A stretch of DNA of 64,000 nt from Malaya genurostris (GCF_030247185.1 NC_080572.1:94599198-94663197), one strand, 5' to 3'. Numbered from the stretch's first letter, positions 44,581 to 57,159 are shown. Made by a program: numbers and translations. The notes: generated from the sequence alone by a model not told the origin.

Positions 44581-46145
44581 AGTGATTTTCACTAAATCAA
44601 TCAAATTTTCGAATAAAAATACTAAAAATTTTTTTATCTCGGTCCTGCACTGAAATAAATTTACTCTAAAAATTCAAAATCAATTTACAAAAAAAGGTTT
44701 TGTTAAAATTTTGTCCCAAGATAGATGATTATGTTCTTTACCAATCTTTCATACATTGCAAAATAAGCACTTTTAAGGGAAAACCATTAAATTCCAAGGA
44801 AAACTGTTTAAACTGTTTTTAGTGTCTTTTTATCGAAAACTAAACTAAAATGAAAGTCATTATCACCCATGAAACGAATGTAACTCAACTCGTAACTTCG
44901 GAGTTCGTTATCGGCTCCGAATAAAATTCAATAGCAGTAGATGAAAACATAGGCCTTTTCATTTTGCGAACCAACGGAAAAGGCATCGCGTACACTTTTC
45001 GACGAGCTGAATGATTGTGAAAATGACAGATCCGTCGAAAAATCAATATTATCCAGTCAAAAATTGGCTTAGCACAATAAAAAGAATGCAGTTGGTATAT
45101 TTGAGTGTATGCCAGCGTTATATCTTCGAGGTTGTTCTATAACGCAAGGACTATTATTCTCCTTTATATGTTCAAGACCCTTCAAACATCAACGGATTAA
45201 TCATAAATCTGTGTCAAATATGAAGCATCATGCAATACGAAGGCAGTTTTCACCTGGATGTTGTCTTCTGAAACAAGACTGAGACCGTAGCTAATCCAGT
45301 TACTGTTGTTAGGGATTTCTAGCCGTACATGCGGTTATTCAGCTTTCCCCTCAAACTATTTTCTATAATCTGACATAATTCAATATCGCTTTTTCTCTAC
45401 ACAATTGAAAAGGTGTGGGAGCTAATCGTTCCATCCGTCGAAAGGGATCGTTTCCTTTCTCTCTGATCCGCCGGCCATAGCTCGCTGATACAGGTTTTGC
45501 AATCATCTGTTCAAACCAGCAGTGACGAAGGTAGGTGGGTGATTAAATTAGACCGTTCAATGAAAACACGAGCGTAATTAATGAGTAGATTCATGCTATT
45601 TGAGTATTGAACGGATGTATAGACCTCGTCATCATGATATTGGCTTTGAGTTAACGTAGTCATGGATGATGAAAGTAGCTATCGCTGCAATCAGCTACAA
45701 AAGTGATGAAATTATACTCATGGATTAAATTTCAAGTCGCGCTAAAGTTGTTATCTACGTTGAATCTGATTATAAATTGATTAGTTAAAAATCCGGCTAC
45801 CACACCTACACACCTAGAAAAACCTATTTTAATCCACCTAGTGGTGTTATGGTGGCTTTCTCGTGTTACTAATACACTCATAAATACTACTATAGCATTT
45901 TTCATTATGGAAACCCCAATGAATATTGAATAAAAACAAGAAAGTTTGTTCGGGCACAAAACAGTTTTGAATAACCACATTTAAAAGAATTTCTCCCGAT
46001 TTCTTCATCGTCGCTCAAAATTATGGTTTGAAATTTTGAACGCACTTCATCCCAGAGGTGTAAATAAGCCAATTCTGCTCACGAAAATGTAAATCAAGAT
46101 TTTCGATTGTGAATCAAAAAATCGAACACCGTGAATTAAAAAATG
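44581..46145. other. AT-rich sequence with one family B terminus
   Basis: No gene is seen. An inverted family B terminal motif (TTAATCCACCTAGTGG) is at 45822-45865; nothing else is recognised. Confidence 0.4.
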
Positions 46146-47039
46146 GCGATTATATCTTTTTATGCGATATTCACCTAACCACAGATCATTTTTGAAGAAA
46201 CAGAAAATGAAAATTATAGAATGATAGTACTCAAAAGAGAGCAAGGATGTGAATATATAGAACGGAAAAGAAGAGACGTGACAGTGGGTCATTTAAGCAA
46301 ACAGAAATCTTTTAGTAACTTAACTTTTACCTTCTACCAGAGGAGTCGGGCTTAGGCATCTGAACAATGCGAATCGCCCAAGTCTCTGGTATGTCGGAAA
46401 GTAGTGTCACGTCACGTCTCTCCTTTTTCGTTCTATATATTCACATCCTTGCTCTCTCTTGAGTACTATCATTCTATAATTTTCATTTTCTGTCTCTTCA
46501 AAAATGGTCTCTGGTTAGGTGAATATCGCATAAAAAGAAAAAAGAAATATTGACTTAGTCGTCAAAAAAGAAAGAGTAAAAAAGTTAACATGATGGGTTT
46601 CCATCAGGTAGCGGTGAGTGGAGCGCTGCTGAACGCCGCTTACAACCTGGACTAAACAGCCACGCTGTGACTCTGGGCACATAAGCAATAGTTCGAACAA
46701 ACCTTCCATTCCGATGTTCAACTAGCCGTATAGAGATAAGGAAAAAAAACATCCATGCAGTGAAGAACTCATTGTGTGTGATAAGGCCGTCGCAAGTAAA
46801 AAGTGACCACTTCTAGTAACTTTTCTTTTGCCGGTTCGGATATTAAATGGTAAAAGAATCACTACTTTCCGACATACCATACCGATTCGCATTGTTCAGA
46901 TGCCTAAGCCCGACTCCTCTGGTAGAAGGTAAAAGTTAAGTTACTAAACGTCTCTGGTTAGGTGAATATCGCATAAAAAGAAAAAAGAAATATTGACTTA
47001 GTCGTCAAAAAAGAAAGATTAAAAAAACTGCGATTATAT
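46146..47039. mobile_element. Nested fold-back element, about 0.87 kb
   Basis: The segment order is A (46156-46282), B (46313-46406), A inverted (46411-46537), C (46507-46584), unique D (46585-46860), B inverted (46861-46948), C direct (46950-47027). A and its inverse are 127 bases each with few differences and could form a long hairpin around B. GCGATTATAT occurs at both outer edges (46146-46155 and 47030-47039) and may be a target duplication. No coding region is recognised; a 68-codon - strand ORF in D has no features. The class is unknown. Confidence 0.7.
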
Positions 47040-48235
47040 TTTAAAATGTGGGAACTATATGTTACACAGTGTGACATCAGACCTTATGCATACGCGCTCT
47101 TTTTATTGTGCTGAGACAAATTTGTTCTCATTCTCGGAAGATAACCATGCGCAGGCGTAGAGCTTTAGGTGCTCTCACAAAAACTGTCGCGCATTTTTGT
47201 ACCGCGGCAGAAATGAATGTACAGCGCTTCGTACGTTCTCAGCGCATTTAGCCGAGAACGAGGTTCGAGTGCTCCAATCCAAGTTGTGTTTTCTGAGATT
47301 TGTTCAATTACTTTCCTTGACGTACGGCACAATATTGGTAATAATTAGGTTTTCAGAAGCGGGAAAAAGTATGTGTAACTATTCAATCATTCAATAGCTT
47401 TTTTATCTACTTCTTGAAAATCTTGATGCGATCTTGCTCAACACCACCTTAAAATTTATTTAAAATTGTTTGCGTGGTCATACATAAAAAAAACCATTCA
47501 AATTATGATCTAAAATAAAATAGAGTAATCACGTTAGTAATTTTAATTACATTAAACTACCTTTCAAACCTGATAATACCGATAGTTGGAGTATTTTTTT
47601 ACGCACTTTAACCACTCGGTGAATGACCATCAATGGTTAAATCCGGGGTGAATTAACATTACAATGTAATAATAATAACAATAATTCACCTTAATGAATT
47701 TTGATTCCGAAAAACATTTCAATAGACATATGTAAAAATCAACACATTTGCTCTGAAAGTACCGGCTAAGTTTTTATCCCGTTAACCTATTCAAAGCTTT
47801 TTGCCCGGTTCTTGCAATAAAAATAGCTCTAAACGTTTTCTGCTCTGGAAAGTTCAAGTCCGATTTTGGCATACAAAGCATTAATTCGGTTTTCGTATTC
47901 AAAACTACCTAAACCGTTCATATCAACCAGTTTATGAATTCACGCAGAGCTTTTTTGATAAAAAGCTTAGGAAATTAATGTTTCATTTATGTTTACTTGA
48001 ATATGTGTATTGGGCCGCAGATTTTTTTTTAATTCAAAACAAAGTAATTATGAATTGAATTTTATTCAGATTCAACTTCCGATTCTGCAATTCAAGAATT
48101 ATGAGTCTTTCAACCTCATGGTTATTCAACTGTTCGGATCAGAAAAACTCCTGAAGTTGTATTCTTGAACTTTACAGGTAGTAAAACTGTCACCTTCGAA
48201 GATACTCTTGAATCAGGTCTGGAAAAATCAAGATA
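47040..48235. other. AT-rich sequence without recognised gene
   Basis: A GC-richer patch at 47140-47290 (CTCTCACAAAAACTGTCGCG, GCGCATTTAGCCGAGAACGAG) stands out, but it codes for nothing recognisable. A weak family B-like string (ATTCAGATTCAACTTCCGATTC) is at 48065-48090. Confidence 0.35.
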
Positions 48236-49030
48236 AAAAAATCATCAAATCATAATCACTAGTGAAGATGATCGCTTGTGATCTTTCCCAATTAAGATCA
48301 CTACTGATCTAATCCGTTTAAGATCAGTTGATCAATGATCTTTGAAACACATTGATCTTCCGTCGCACATAATCGGTAGTGATTTTGAGCTACTATTCCA
48401 CTGATTCCTGTTAGATCAAATCACTGGACGATAGCCCGGGTTGGAGGTTCAATGCACATGACACTGGTCTCACAAGTCAGTTGTCGTATGTTCGAGCCTC
48501 GACCTGGAAGGATTCTTAGTGTCAGTAGGATCGTAGCACTAGCCATGCAATGATTCTGTACACTATGAATCGGCTGCGAAGTATGTTGAAACAGAAAGGT
48601 TATCTTCCACGAAAGGAATGTAATGCCAGGACTTTGATTTTCGATCAGCTTTGAGCATTGTGGAAGAAAATCACATATGAGCAAGATCAGATATGAGTGC
48701 CGATTGATCTACGTCTTAAATCGTTGATCCCGATGAGGGGTCCTACAGAACTATGGATAGCGCGTATCAATGAGACTTTTAAAATCATAGAAAAATTGCC
48801 AAGTTTAAGGAATATTAAAGGAGCATGTACATCAACGATTTTCGTCAGTTCATGTGCATGAGGATGGTCAAATTGGGAAAAATGGTCAATTTGTAACTTT
48901 CAGGAATGCTTCGTCAACAGTCCTTATTGCCAGAGTTGAGAAAAATACCGGTTTCGTTACGGCACGGTTTCTCGTTTGATACAGCTCTCGTTTGATACAA
49001 ATCGTGTTCGATTTCGCAACCTGTTGCTTA
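48236..49030 (+). repeat. GATC-rich dispersed repeat, family C, + copy
   Basis: This block contains many GATC words (GTGATCTTTCCCAATTAAGATC and onward) and is split by a SINE at 48425-48655. After the SINE it continues with TGCCGATTGATCTACGTC, a GTCAATTTGTAAC string and ATACCGGTTTCGTTACGGCAC. The same order is found inverted at 53515-53950, which defines a repeat of about 500-600 bp. Confidence 0.78.
48425..48655 (+). mobile_element. tRNA-related SINE, second family (+ copy), nested in family C
   Basis: It has a box A-like TAGCCCGGGTTGG at 48432, box B-like TGTTCGAGCCTC at 48489-48500, and a body GACCTGGAAGGATTCTTAGTG and GCAATGATTCTGTACAC. Homologous copies are at 32031-32268 and 56820-56995. 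It interrupts the family C repeat. Confidence 0.78.
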
Positions 49031-50955
49031 ATTCGCCGTAGGGATGAAGGGTTTATGAAAAAAATTACTTTTAATCGTAATCACATTGATAAAGTTAATT
49101 TAACAGTTTTCACTGCGCAATGCATGGAATTTCGATGCGACCGATGAAATAAACTCACCTAACGAGCCTAAAATAATTAATATCGGTTAATCCATATCCG
49201 AGAAAATTGAGCGGTAATCAGTTTTGACGTTTCCGTCACTCATACCATTATATCACCGGAACCGTAAGTGACAGCCATTTGAACTTCAAACCTGTTTAAT
49301 GAACACAGAGTAGCATTAAAACGAGCCTAACGTTGTTGAAATGTTTATTCCGATTATCAGACAGTGATATTGATAACGATGAAGACATTTTCAAACTCTA
49401 AGTAAAACCAAAATGTATCTTATCAAAAATCATTCGTTTCAAAATTAATTATAATATCTACAATAAATTTGTGATATGGAAAGATAATACTGACTATTTT
49501 TATTTACTGTGAATCAAAGAAAATTCTTATTTCCACCTCTGCTTCATCCTGTAGAAGTAGAACCCGGATGAAATTCAACAGCAGTATATAGAACCAAGAA
49601 TTTTAAATGCTATTCGGCCATTCGGAGTAAAAATGAGATTAGCTCCGTTTTGATTTTCACAAATTTGTTCTTCCGGAACTGGGCTTGTTTGGCCAGCAAC
49701 TGACATAACTTTCGAATAGGACAATTTTGAGACAAATTCAAAAGAAATCTTCTCCTTTTTGTTTTGGCGCTCTGACTGACGGAGGGTTTTCTCAAATCAT
49801 TTTTTTTGGCCAATAACTAACAAGACGTACAAAACATAAGTTTTATATGGCTAGTTCAGAGGACCTTGTTATGTATAGAAACACACCCTTGAAATGAATA
49901 TTTTTCTACTCATCACATTTAAGTTATAATACTAGTACCTACAAAATAAAATGACCAGTGCTTGCTTACTCTACGACTAGAATGCCTAGAAGCTTAGTTT
50001 TTCAATGCCTGGAAACATAGATTGAAAGAGTCTAATGAATGAAAAACTTGATAAATGACATTTGTTAATTGAAAATAAAATCATTTTGCTCAAATTGAAA
50101 ACATTGTTTTCAAATTACACACAGCTCAGTGTATCCATGATATGTGATAGGGCACCCGATGCATCGATCACAGCCACAATCAACCCTAATCATGCATGCT
50201 AGGCTATGCCATTTCTCATTCATGCATTCAGTTAACGGCGATGTTAGAAGTTCAAGTGAATACTGACGACCAGTTGGTTAATTATTGATTACGTGAACAA
50301 GACACAACCCGTAAACCTAAATGTACACATGTATATATTGTATCTAACCAACGGAAGCAAATAATCGTGTTGGGCAGTGAAATCTACGGAGGTCACCTTA
50401 TAAACACTGGTGCTGATGTACTCACTGAAAGACTATCTCATATACAGACTGCAGGTACGATGGAACACTAGAGGGAAGAGTACAGGGACTATGAAATTCT
50501 GAGACAAAAAAACGTGAATGTTTGCATCGATTCATCAGTGGTTTTCAAGAAAGAAGCATTGAAGATTTTCCTTTGGAAAATGTGTTTATCATTTTACAAC
50601 TACACATCCTTTACATCCTAATTGATGCACATTAAAGGAGCGTCACGATTTACGTACATTCACAATTCAAAACATTCAAAGATAAGACAGACATATCATT
50701 AACTTTGGAGTTAATTTAACTGATTCTTACACCAGACAAAAAATTCAGTTTTACATGTTAGCAGATGTAATATTATCTCACCACCGGCATGCTTGAATTT
50801 ACGTCAAACGTAAATTTCATTTTTGTAGGAAAATTGTGTAGGAAAATTATTTTTACTCAAAATTATGCCGAACACACTTTTGAAGTATAATATTGCCTTT
50901 ACTTTACAACGAAAATACAATATCATATTTGATGAATAATTTCTTGATTGTTCTT
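49031..50955. other. AT-rich sequence with a weak family B copy
   Basis: Near 49540-49860, GAACCCGGATGAAATTCAACAG and later strings resemble inverted family B. The remainder has no gene or recognised repeat. Confidence 0.4.
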
Positions 50956-50959
50956 CATT

Positions 50960-51095
50960 CGTACAACAATAAATCTCCAGGATTAGACTGAATATATGAA
51001 AACTAGACATCATCAGCAATACCATTGGAAACAACATTTCCCTTCTTGTTTATCTTTTATCTTCTCTGTAAACGATGGCGAAGGGAGCAACCGAC
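50960..51095 (+). pseudogene. Minimal reverse-transcriptase relic
   Basis: The translation NNKSPGLD at about 50966-50990 matches the NNRAPGLDRIKFN block upstream of reverse transcriptase palm motifs. A stop follows immediately. Weaker similarity (FPSCL...) may extend about 100 bases. It is too short to classify. Confidence 0.35.
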
Positions 51096-51429
51096 AACGC
51101 TGTAGAAATGCTCTAATCTGGGTTGAAATTATATCAATTTCATTAATTTTTTTTGTTAGGGATTTTGGTATCTTATGAGAGCATGTGTACATGATTATTT
51201 CCACTTATTTTTATGTTTCGCCTTTGATTGATCAATACATCAGCATTTGATACTAAAATGCTAATGCCAGCTTGCGGCTCAACTTAAACAGCTAAGCTTA
51301 GTAAAATTAATGCTATTTGCAAAACTCTCGTATCAATACGGCCAAGTGTTCACTGTACCGCAGACTAACCAGAAGTCAACGAATCAAATTAGTAAGTCAA
51401 CAAATCAAAGTAGTATTAGTAGATGTTTT

Positions 51430-51690
51430 TCCAGACCCCAACGTTTTTGTTTGATTTTTATTTTTTTTTTTTGAATATTTGGTGGTTGTTGAAAGTCAAA
51501 ACTACGATTTTTCATGAGAAAATCCGCCATTTTGTAGCTGTAAAACCTTCAAAGTAACAAAAAACAATAAGCAAAACATTGGAGTCTGGTAGAAAATGTG
51601 TGTAAAATTTGAAAGAAAAATGGTGAAGTAGTTTCCGAATGATGATGGACACGGACTTTCAAAGCCTGCTTTCGAGAGAAGCGCGTTAAA
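51430..51690 (+). repeat. Dispersed repeat family A, third copy
   Basis: It shares CCCAACGTTTxTGTTTGAT, CCATTTTGTAGCTGTAAAAC and GATGGACACGGACTTTCAAA with the arms around the piggyBac element at 11.8-13.9 kb. Here it lies alone, without piggyBac. Confidence 0.8.
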
Positions 51691-51909
51691 TGTTTATTGT
51701 CTACGAAATCGAAGAAAACTTTTCAATTCAATCGAAGGAAAATTTTCAATTCAATCGAATCAGAACTCTTGGGTCTGTGCACCGAGCTTGCTTTTTCGAA
51801 AAAAAGTAAAATGTTTTAGTATAAGAAAATACAAAGAAAAATATTAAAAATTTATCAAAAGCGTTACACCCTACCCGCCACTTAATGACACTTTCTACAA
51901 TCCCCCCCT

Positions 51910-52330
51910 CTGTTTATTGGGAGTGCAAATTAGTTCGGACCGATTTCAAAAGATGTCTCTGTTATGAATATTGAACAGTAACAACTGATTTCGATAGTTT
52001 CAAGAGGTTAGATATATGTTACTAATATTCAGTTCATATTACTTCTAGTTTATTTTTCACTGTGTTAACAATGAGCAATTTTGTGTTGACTATGCAGCAT
52101 TTACGGGAAGTTTTAGTTTTCTGTTTAAATTGGAAGAAGTGTAATTGAAGCGCATCAAATGCTTGTGGATGTTTTTGGTGATAATACTCCAACTGATAAA
52201 GGACTGTTACTAAAGTAAGGACTGGTTTCGACGTTTCAAGAATGGAGATTTCATCGTTGAACACAGGCCTCGCTCTGGACAACCAATGAAATTCGTAGAC
52301 GAACAGCTGGAGGCATCGATCCCAAATTAT
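51910..52330 (+). pseudogene. Mariner transposon, 5' end and transposase N-terminus
   Basis: The TIR-like start TTGGGAGTGCAAATTAGTTC at 51918 is matched by the other mariner end near 56125. From about 52070 the + strand reads, with several frame breaks, SNFVLT..HLREVLVFC.NWKK, then LVDVFGDNTPTDKGLLLK, and QPMKFVDEQLEASI. This is the HTH N-terminus of a mariner transposase. The rest is missing where the Tc1-like element begins at 52375. Confidence 0.75.
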
Positions 52331-52374
52331 TATTTTTATAAAACCTTCATCTAGCGTCCATTTCCCTTCATCTA

Positions 52375-53498
52375 AAGCTTGCTTCAGATAGAATTGGAAC
52401 ATAGACAATTGCCTGTATTTCAGTTATTTATTATTGAATTCAAGATCTTTTTTTATACAAATGTAGCGTTTTCTTCATACTTTTAAGAAAAAATACGGAG
52501 AAAATTTTTCGTCACGGTTTCGAAGGAATTCTCGAATTTTTCCTGTAACACGGCTCATTAGGCGGCGCACACCTTCTTCGTCCATCGTTTTAGCTATCTT
52601 ATTCCACCAGCTTGCCAAATCTGGTAAAAAACATTACGGGATGGTCGTGGGATCGAATGAACGGCAAAATTCGTTTTTGGAGACACTTTTTTTGGTATAG
52701 TTCCAATGTCATTGTCTTATTTGTAACGAAAACTTTCGTTTTTTGCCACAGATGCAAATGCCTCGCCAAATCATAAATTTTCTTGCAAATTTGTCGGCAA
52801 AAACAAATTTAAATTTGGCTGAAACATCCCCCCGAGCCGTTGCCAAGTGAAACTTTTGACCTGGTATTTGCCTGAAGTCAGCCTTGATATACATAGGTTG
52901 CATCGTTCATCAGAAGACACCCGTCGAAATTGGTCAGCACCTGATCATATAGTTTCCGAGCACGAATTTTGACCACACTGTTATGTTTTATGATCCGATT
53001 TGGCTGTTTGCTAGCTCGATACGACTTGATTCATTTCCGGAGTCGAGTTCTTTTTACGGTACTATGGGCAGCACCGAATTTTCTGGCCAAATCACGATCC
53101 GACAGATTAGAATTCCTCTTAATCGTCTTCGAAATCTTACCACGCAGTTTCCGATCGACAGTTCCACTCCGACGATTGGCTTGAGGCTTCGGAATCGTCG
53201 TCAATGTTTCCTTATACAGTTTGATAACGTGCCATACGGTATTTCAGGGCGATTTCAGCTGTTTAGCTAGCCTAGATGCAGACCACAATGGATTTTAAAA
53301 ATAACTGTGCACAATTTTTTCCCTTCTTTCGGCTTCCATGTTGATTGTTTACAAAGTACAGTCGATTTGCGGAATTTCAAAAATCATACGTGAAGCTTAC
53401 AAAATTCCCGACACGTGGGCCCCAAGAACTTCCAAATCCGTCCACCAGAAGCGCTACAATATGAGCAAAAGTTTGTTCCAATTCTGAATGAAGTAAGC
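52375..53498 (-). mobile_element. Decayed Tc1/mariner element of ITmD37E type
   Basis: Ends: (AA)GCTTGCTTCA.ATAGAATTGG at the left and, inverted, GCTTACTTCATTCAGAATTGG at the right, with TA at 52373-52374 and 53499-53500. The transposase starts at 53339 on the - strand (MEAERREKIVHSYF). It shows HTH remnants (LAKQLK, GTVDRKLRGKISKTIKRN, LSDRDLARKFGAAHSTVKRT), the first catalytic block around DATYVY, FKFVFADKFARKF in another frame, and LPFIRSHDHPVMFF. Several stops and frameshifts occur, and the second and third catalytic positions are deleted. The family assignment is from remembered similarity to mosquito ITmD37E transposases. Confidence 0.8.
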
Positions 53499-53514
53499 TA
53501 TAGTATTCATTTTA

Positions 53515-53950
53515 TTGCGAATCAAGCAACCACGATGTATCAAATAAGAACATGTGTTGAAACTACGTAAACCGTGCCGTAACGAAACCGGTATTTTTGA
53601 CAAATTGACGATGTTTGTTACAAATTGACGATTATCACCCATAACTAGATTATCCAATAATACAAAATTGGCAACTCTTCATCTTTTCAAAAGCCTCATT
53701 GACAGGCGTTATCCTTAGTTATAAATTTATTATAGTAGGATTGCTGTTGTCACTAATTTTCACACCCCTCATCGAGAGATCAACGATTCTAGACGTAAAT
53801 CAATCGGCAATGGTTAGTAACCATTGGTTACTGATCAACTGATGAAAGATTACTGATCAACTAATCTTAAAAGGATCATTGGATCACTTGTGATCTTTAT
53901 TGGGAAAGATCAGAAGTGATCTTTTTCGGCAGTGATTTCGATTTAACGAT
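53515..53950 (-). repeat. GATC-rich dispersed repeat, family C, - copy
   Basis: Read inverted, AGATCACTTCTGATCTTTCCC, TGCCGATTGATTTACGTC, GTCAATTTGTAAC and ATACCGGTTTCGTTACGGCAC follow in the same order as in 48236-49030. It abuts the right end of the Tc1-like element. Confidence 0.78.
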
Positions 53951-54400
53951 TTTTTTATTTTTATTTTCCCAGTCGTGAGTAATTGGAATTTCAATCCGTC
54001 GTATAATGAAACGATGCGATGCTGATGATACGAACCAACTTCGGCTTTGCTTCGCGGTTTCGGAAGCACTGGAAATAGTGATCAAAAACTCGAAAACAGA
54101 ACTAACTAACTTTTTTTCACGACGGCTCAACCGAATGTCACAATCAAAAGGCCAAAAAAAGTTTCCGGAAGTACAATAAGAAGTGTGTTTAAAATTTTAA
54201 ACCGTTATTTAGACCGACACAGCAAAAAACTGAAAAAAATTCTTCTAATTTTGGCTCGAAAGTATTAGAACGTTTTTGGCTTGTTTGGCTAAGCAGTTTT
54301 TTCAGGAATACGATTTTATAAAAATCATATTTTTTTGAATACAAGTCACATAAGAAAGGTATCATCACACCACTGAATAAAAAATCATTGCACCACAGAT
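53951..54400 (+). repeat. Weak family B copy
   Basis: AACCAACTTCGGCTTTGCTT, CGGTTTCGGAAGCACTGGAA and GACGGCTCAACCGAATGTCA, then AAGAAAGGTATCATCACACCAC near 54352, follow the family B order but are strongly diverged. Confidence 0.5.
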
Positions 54401-54765
54401 TATTTATTCATTATTTTAATCATCGTCCTCAGACAGTTCTAACGGATTATTTGTTGAGAATCGAATTTTTCAAATGCGTTGAAACATTCGCACTACCTGT
54501 GCTTCTTAATTTAAATATTTTATTTATACCCGGCTTTAACCTAGTTACGGTCGTTCGTCGGAACACTACATGTGTTATTTCTAGATTTGGAATTGACAGA
54601 TTCAATACAAAAAAAAACACTATCTGAGTGCGTTTTCCTTTATAAGTTTGCATTGCGCTAGCCATTTTCAAAACTTTAAGACCTTCTCTGTATGTCGCAT
54701 TCAATACTGCTCTACTGCCTTGTGATAGTTTGGCTAAAGAAAATTGAATATTTCGTAAAATTTAA

Positions 54766-54897
54766 CATCGACGTGATGCCTTTCATGCAGCCCATCTGGG
54801 TTCGATTCCCAACCCCGATCATAGGGTCCAAAAGATTTACTGGCCCGAAGAGGCGAAGTACCGAAAAATTAAAACCTCTATGACCAAAATACAAAAA
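54766..54897 (+). mobile_element. tRNA-related SINE (Feilai-type), 5'-shortened
   Basis: The box B GGTTCGATTCC at 54799-54809 and the tail ACTGGCCCGAAGAGGCGAAG ... AAAACCTCTATGACC match the SINEs at 16.0-16.6 kb. The box A half is degenerate or missing, and no target duplication is evident. Confidence 0.8.
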
Positions 54898-56112
54898 ATA
54901 ACTTTGAAGGTTCAGACTATTTCTAAAAGATGAAACTTTTGCCCTAATGAAATTATGTTGCTGCTTGCATTTTGTGAAGAAGAACTATTCAAAACTGTGG
55001 GTTAAACCAACAATTCGATTAAATTTTCAACCAATTGCGATTCCTAAATCTACACTTCGCTAAACAAACAGTATGTGCTGTTTCAATATAACTAAATTGA
55101 TTTGAAATATGAAGTCAAAATGATTCACTCATCCAGTCGTTTATGTGTGTCAATAAAATCATTTGGATTATTTATTTAGCACGCATTCAATTTACCTGCT
55201 TAATTGTAGTTGCTGCCTACGCGGTTTTGATTTTAAACACAGAATTGAATTGAATTTAATCCGGTGTGTATTCGTGAAGCAGGAAAAGTTGTTAATTGGA
55301 TTTCAAGTTTGATTCGTCGCGAAAACGGCATCGTTTCATAAATGTGCTTGAATCAGATTCATCTAAGCCACTTGAACCCACATTTAATGGTGGTTCAGGG
55401 GGAAACTTTTCAAGCTAATGAAAAAAGTCATATTTCACTCGCATTTCAAATTGGATTAGAAAGAGAGAACGACGGTTTCCATCCTAAATTTTCTCATGCA
55501 ATTCGGTTTGAAGCGAATTTGAAATGGAGATATTAATTAATGAATCCGCATTCACCTAAACAATGCTATCAAACGAAGCCTTCAGCTTCGCGTTGTTTCT
55601 TATTAGATCCCAAATCCGTTTCTGACAAGCAATTAGGTATAATTAATGATGATGTACGCTCGATAATATTTAACCGGTCTACTACTGTGACTAAAAATAA
55701 TTACCCTTGACGATAGCAACCGAAGCGTTCATTTTAAAGCAGCTGGCTTTCAATCGATTTTTGCCTCGACTTAGTCCTGACCTGATTTATTCAACCAAGG
55801 GTAATCTCATCTGATTCCATAATCTAGTTTAAAAATTTTAAAATACGCCAAAGCTTTGTGCTAGAACATTCGTTCTCCATGTCAAACCAATCGTCATAAA
55901 ATCTAATTATTGTAAAGCAGTACCGTGATAGCATGGATGATTTATTTTGAACTTGAAGCATGTCTTGTCGTAAATCGTGAAGTTCTTTACTATCCAGATC
56001 AAAAGAAAGCAGCTACAACATACTTTTTAAAAGCGTCTCACTGATAAATAACTAGACATGCTTATCAACATTATTGTACGTGACACGTTTGTGTTCATGA
56101 GTGTATTATATT
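54898..56112. other. AT-rich sequence without recognised feature
   Basis: No gene, RNA or repeat could be supported; ORFs are under 65 codons. Confidence 0.35.
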
Positions 56113-56640
56113 GGGAGCATAAATAAATACGGTCCGTTTTCTGGGATCGAAAATGCATTTATTTCAAAATAAACTGATTGTAAAGATTATAGACAGTATC
56201 GTCCATCGCTAGCTACTACTTTTCCCCACCTCTTACGTAATTTTCGAATTCCATGTCCAAATAATGTCTCGTCTTTTGAAGTTATCCAAGTTTGAAGTAA
56301 ATTTTTGATTTCGGCTAAAGAAGTAATACGATGACCTGCCAGATCGTGCTGCATCAGTCGGAACAACCAGTAATCAGAAGCAGCAAGGTCAAGAGAAAAA
56401 GACGGGTGTGGCTAAATTTCCCACTTAAACGTTTCCAAATATTTTAATACACGGCTCAAACGCATCAATTGCAGCCTATACCGATCGCCCGTTATAGTCG
56501 CCTGGTTGTAGCAGCCCACAGTACACAACCCTTTTTTGATCCCACCAGATGCACAACCTGACCATCGAACCATGAATATTTGGCTTTGGTGTAGATGTTG
56601 AGGTATTGTTAATTTGACAGCTTTCACTAAACAATAACGA
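56113..56640 (-). pseudogene. Mariner transposon, C-terminal half of transposase and 3' end
   Basis: Read on the - strand from 56640: TSTSTPKPNIHGS, then LCIWWDQKRVVYCGLLQPG (first catalytic Asp in WWDQK). After a frameshift comes ATITGDRYRLQLMRLSRVL, then KYLETFKWEI, a TAG at 56414-56412, and PHPSFSLDLAASDYWLFR (third catalytic Asp block) to WGKVVASDGRYC. The HDNARPH block with the second Asp is deleted between SRVL and KYLE. The 3' terminal repeat TTGGGAGCATAAATAAATAC near 56125 resembles the end at 51918, so both relics belong to one mariner family. Confidence 0.85.
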
Positions 56641-56819
56641 TACGTAAAAAATATTTCACAACAAATAGTGATCATAGCGACAAAAGACTTTGTTTTACTT
56701 TGAGCTAGTTCATGCTGATGATGATGTTTATGCACTATTTCAATTAAACCCAATAAAATGATATTTGATATGAATATGGAACTAACAGGAGCGCAGGGTT
56801 TGGCAGTTGCAAACACACA

Positions 56820-56995
56820 GCAGGTAATGCAAGCAAAGCCTTGGTATTACATTCCTGTAGTGGAATGTGACCTTCTGTTTCAACAGACTTCGCAGCCAAT
56901 TCAGAGTGTACAGAACCAGTGCATGGCTGGTGCTACGATTTTACCAGTGCCCTATGCATTGAACCGCCAACCCGGGCACACAGCAGGCGCACCGT
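56820..56995 (-). mobile_element. tRNA-related SINE, second family (partial - copy)
   Basis: ACATTCCTGTAGTGGAATGTG and CTTCTGTTTCAACAGACTTC through TGGCTGGTGCTACGATT, followed by TGCATTGAACCGCCAACCCGGG (box A end inverted), match the copies at 32.0 and 48.4 kb. The middle with box B is missing between about 56945 and 56950. Confidence 0.72.
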
Positions 56996-57159
56996 TTGAA
57001 TGGCGCGTTTCAATTGTCGTAGCAAAAACTGCACTCCTGTTACATCTGTGTATGATATTCAAGCTAAATGTGGTGAATTATTCAGCGACTTGTGCACACA
57101 ACCCAAGTAACAATTTTTGTTTGTAAAAATCGAATTAGCCGTCACGAAAAAAAGTGAGA

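Noticed and set aside
52034..52408. 124-codon - strand ORF
   Set aside because: It is the antisense of the mariner N-terminal relic, whose + strand translation is recognisable.
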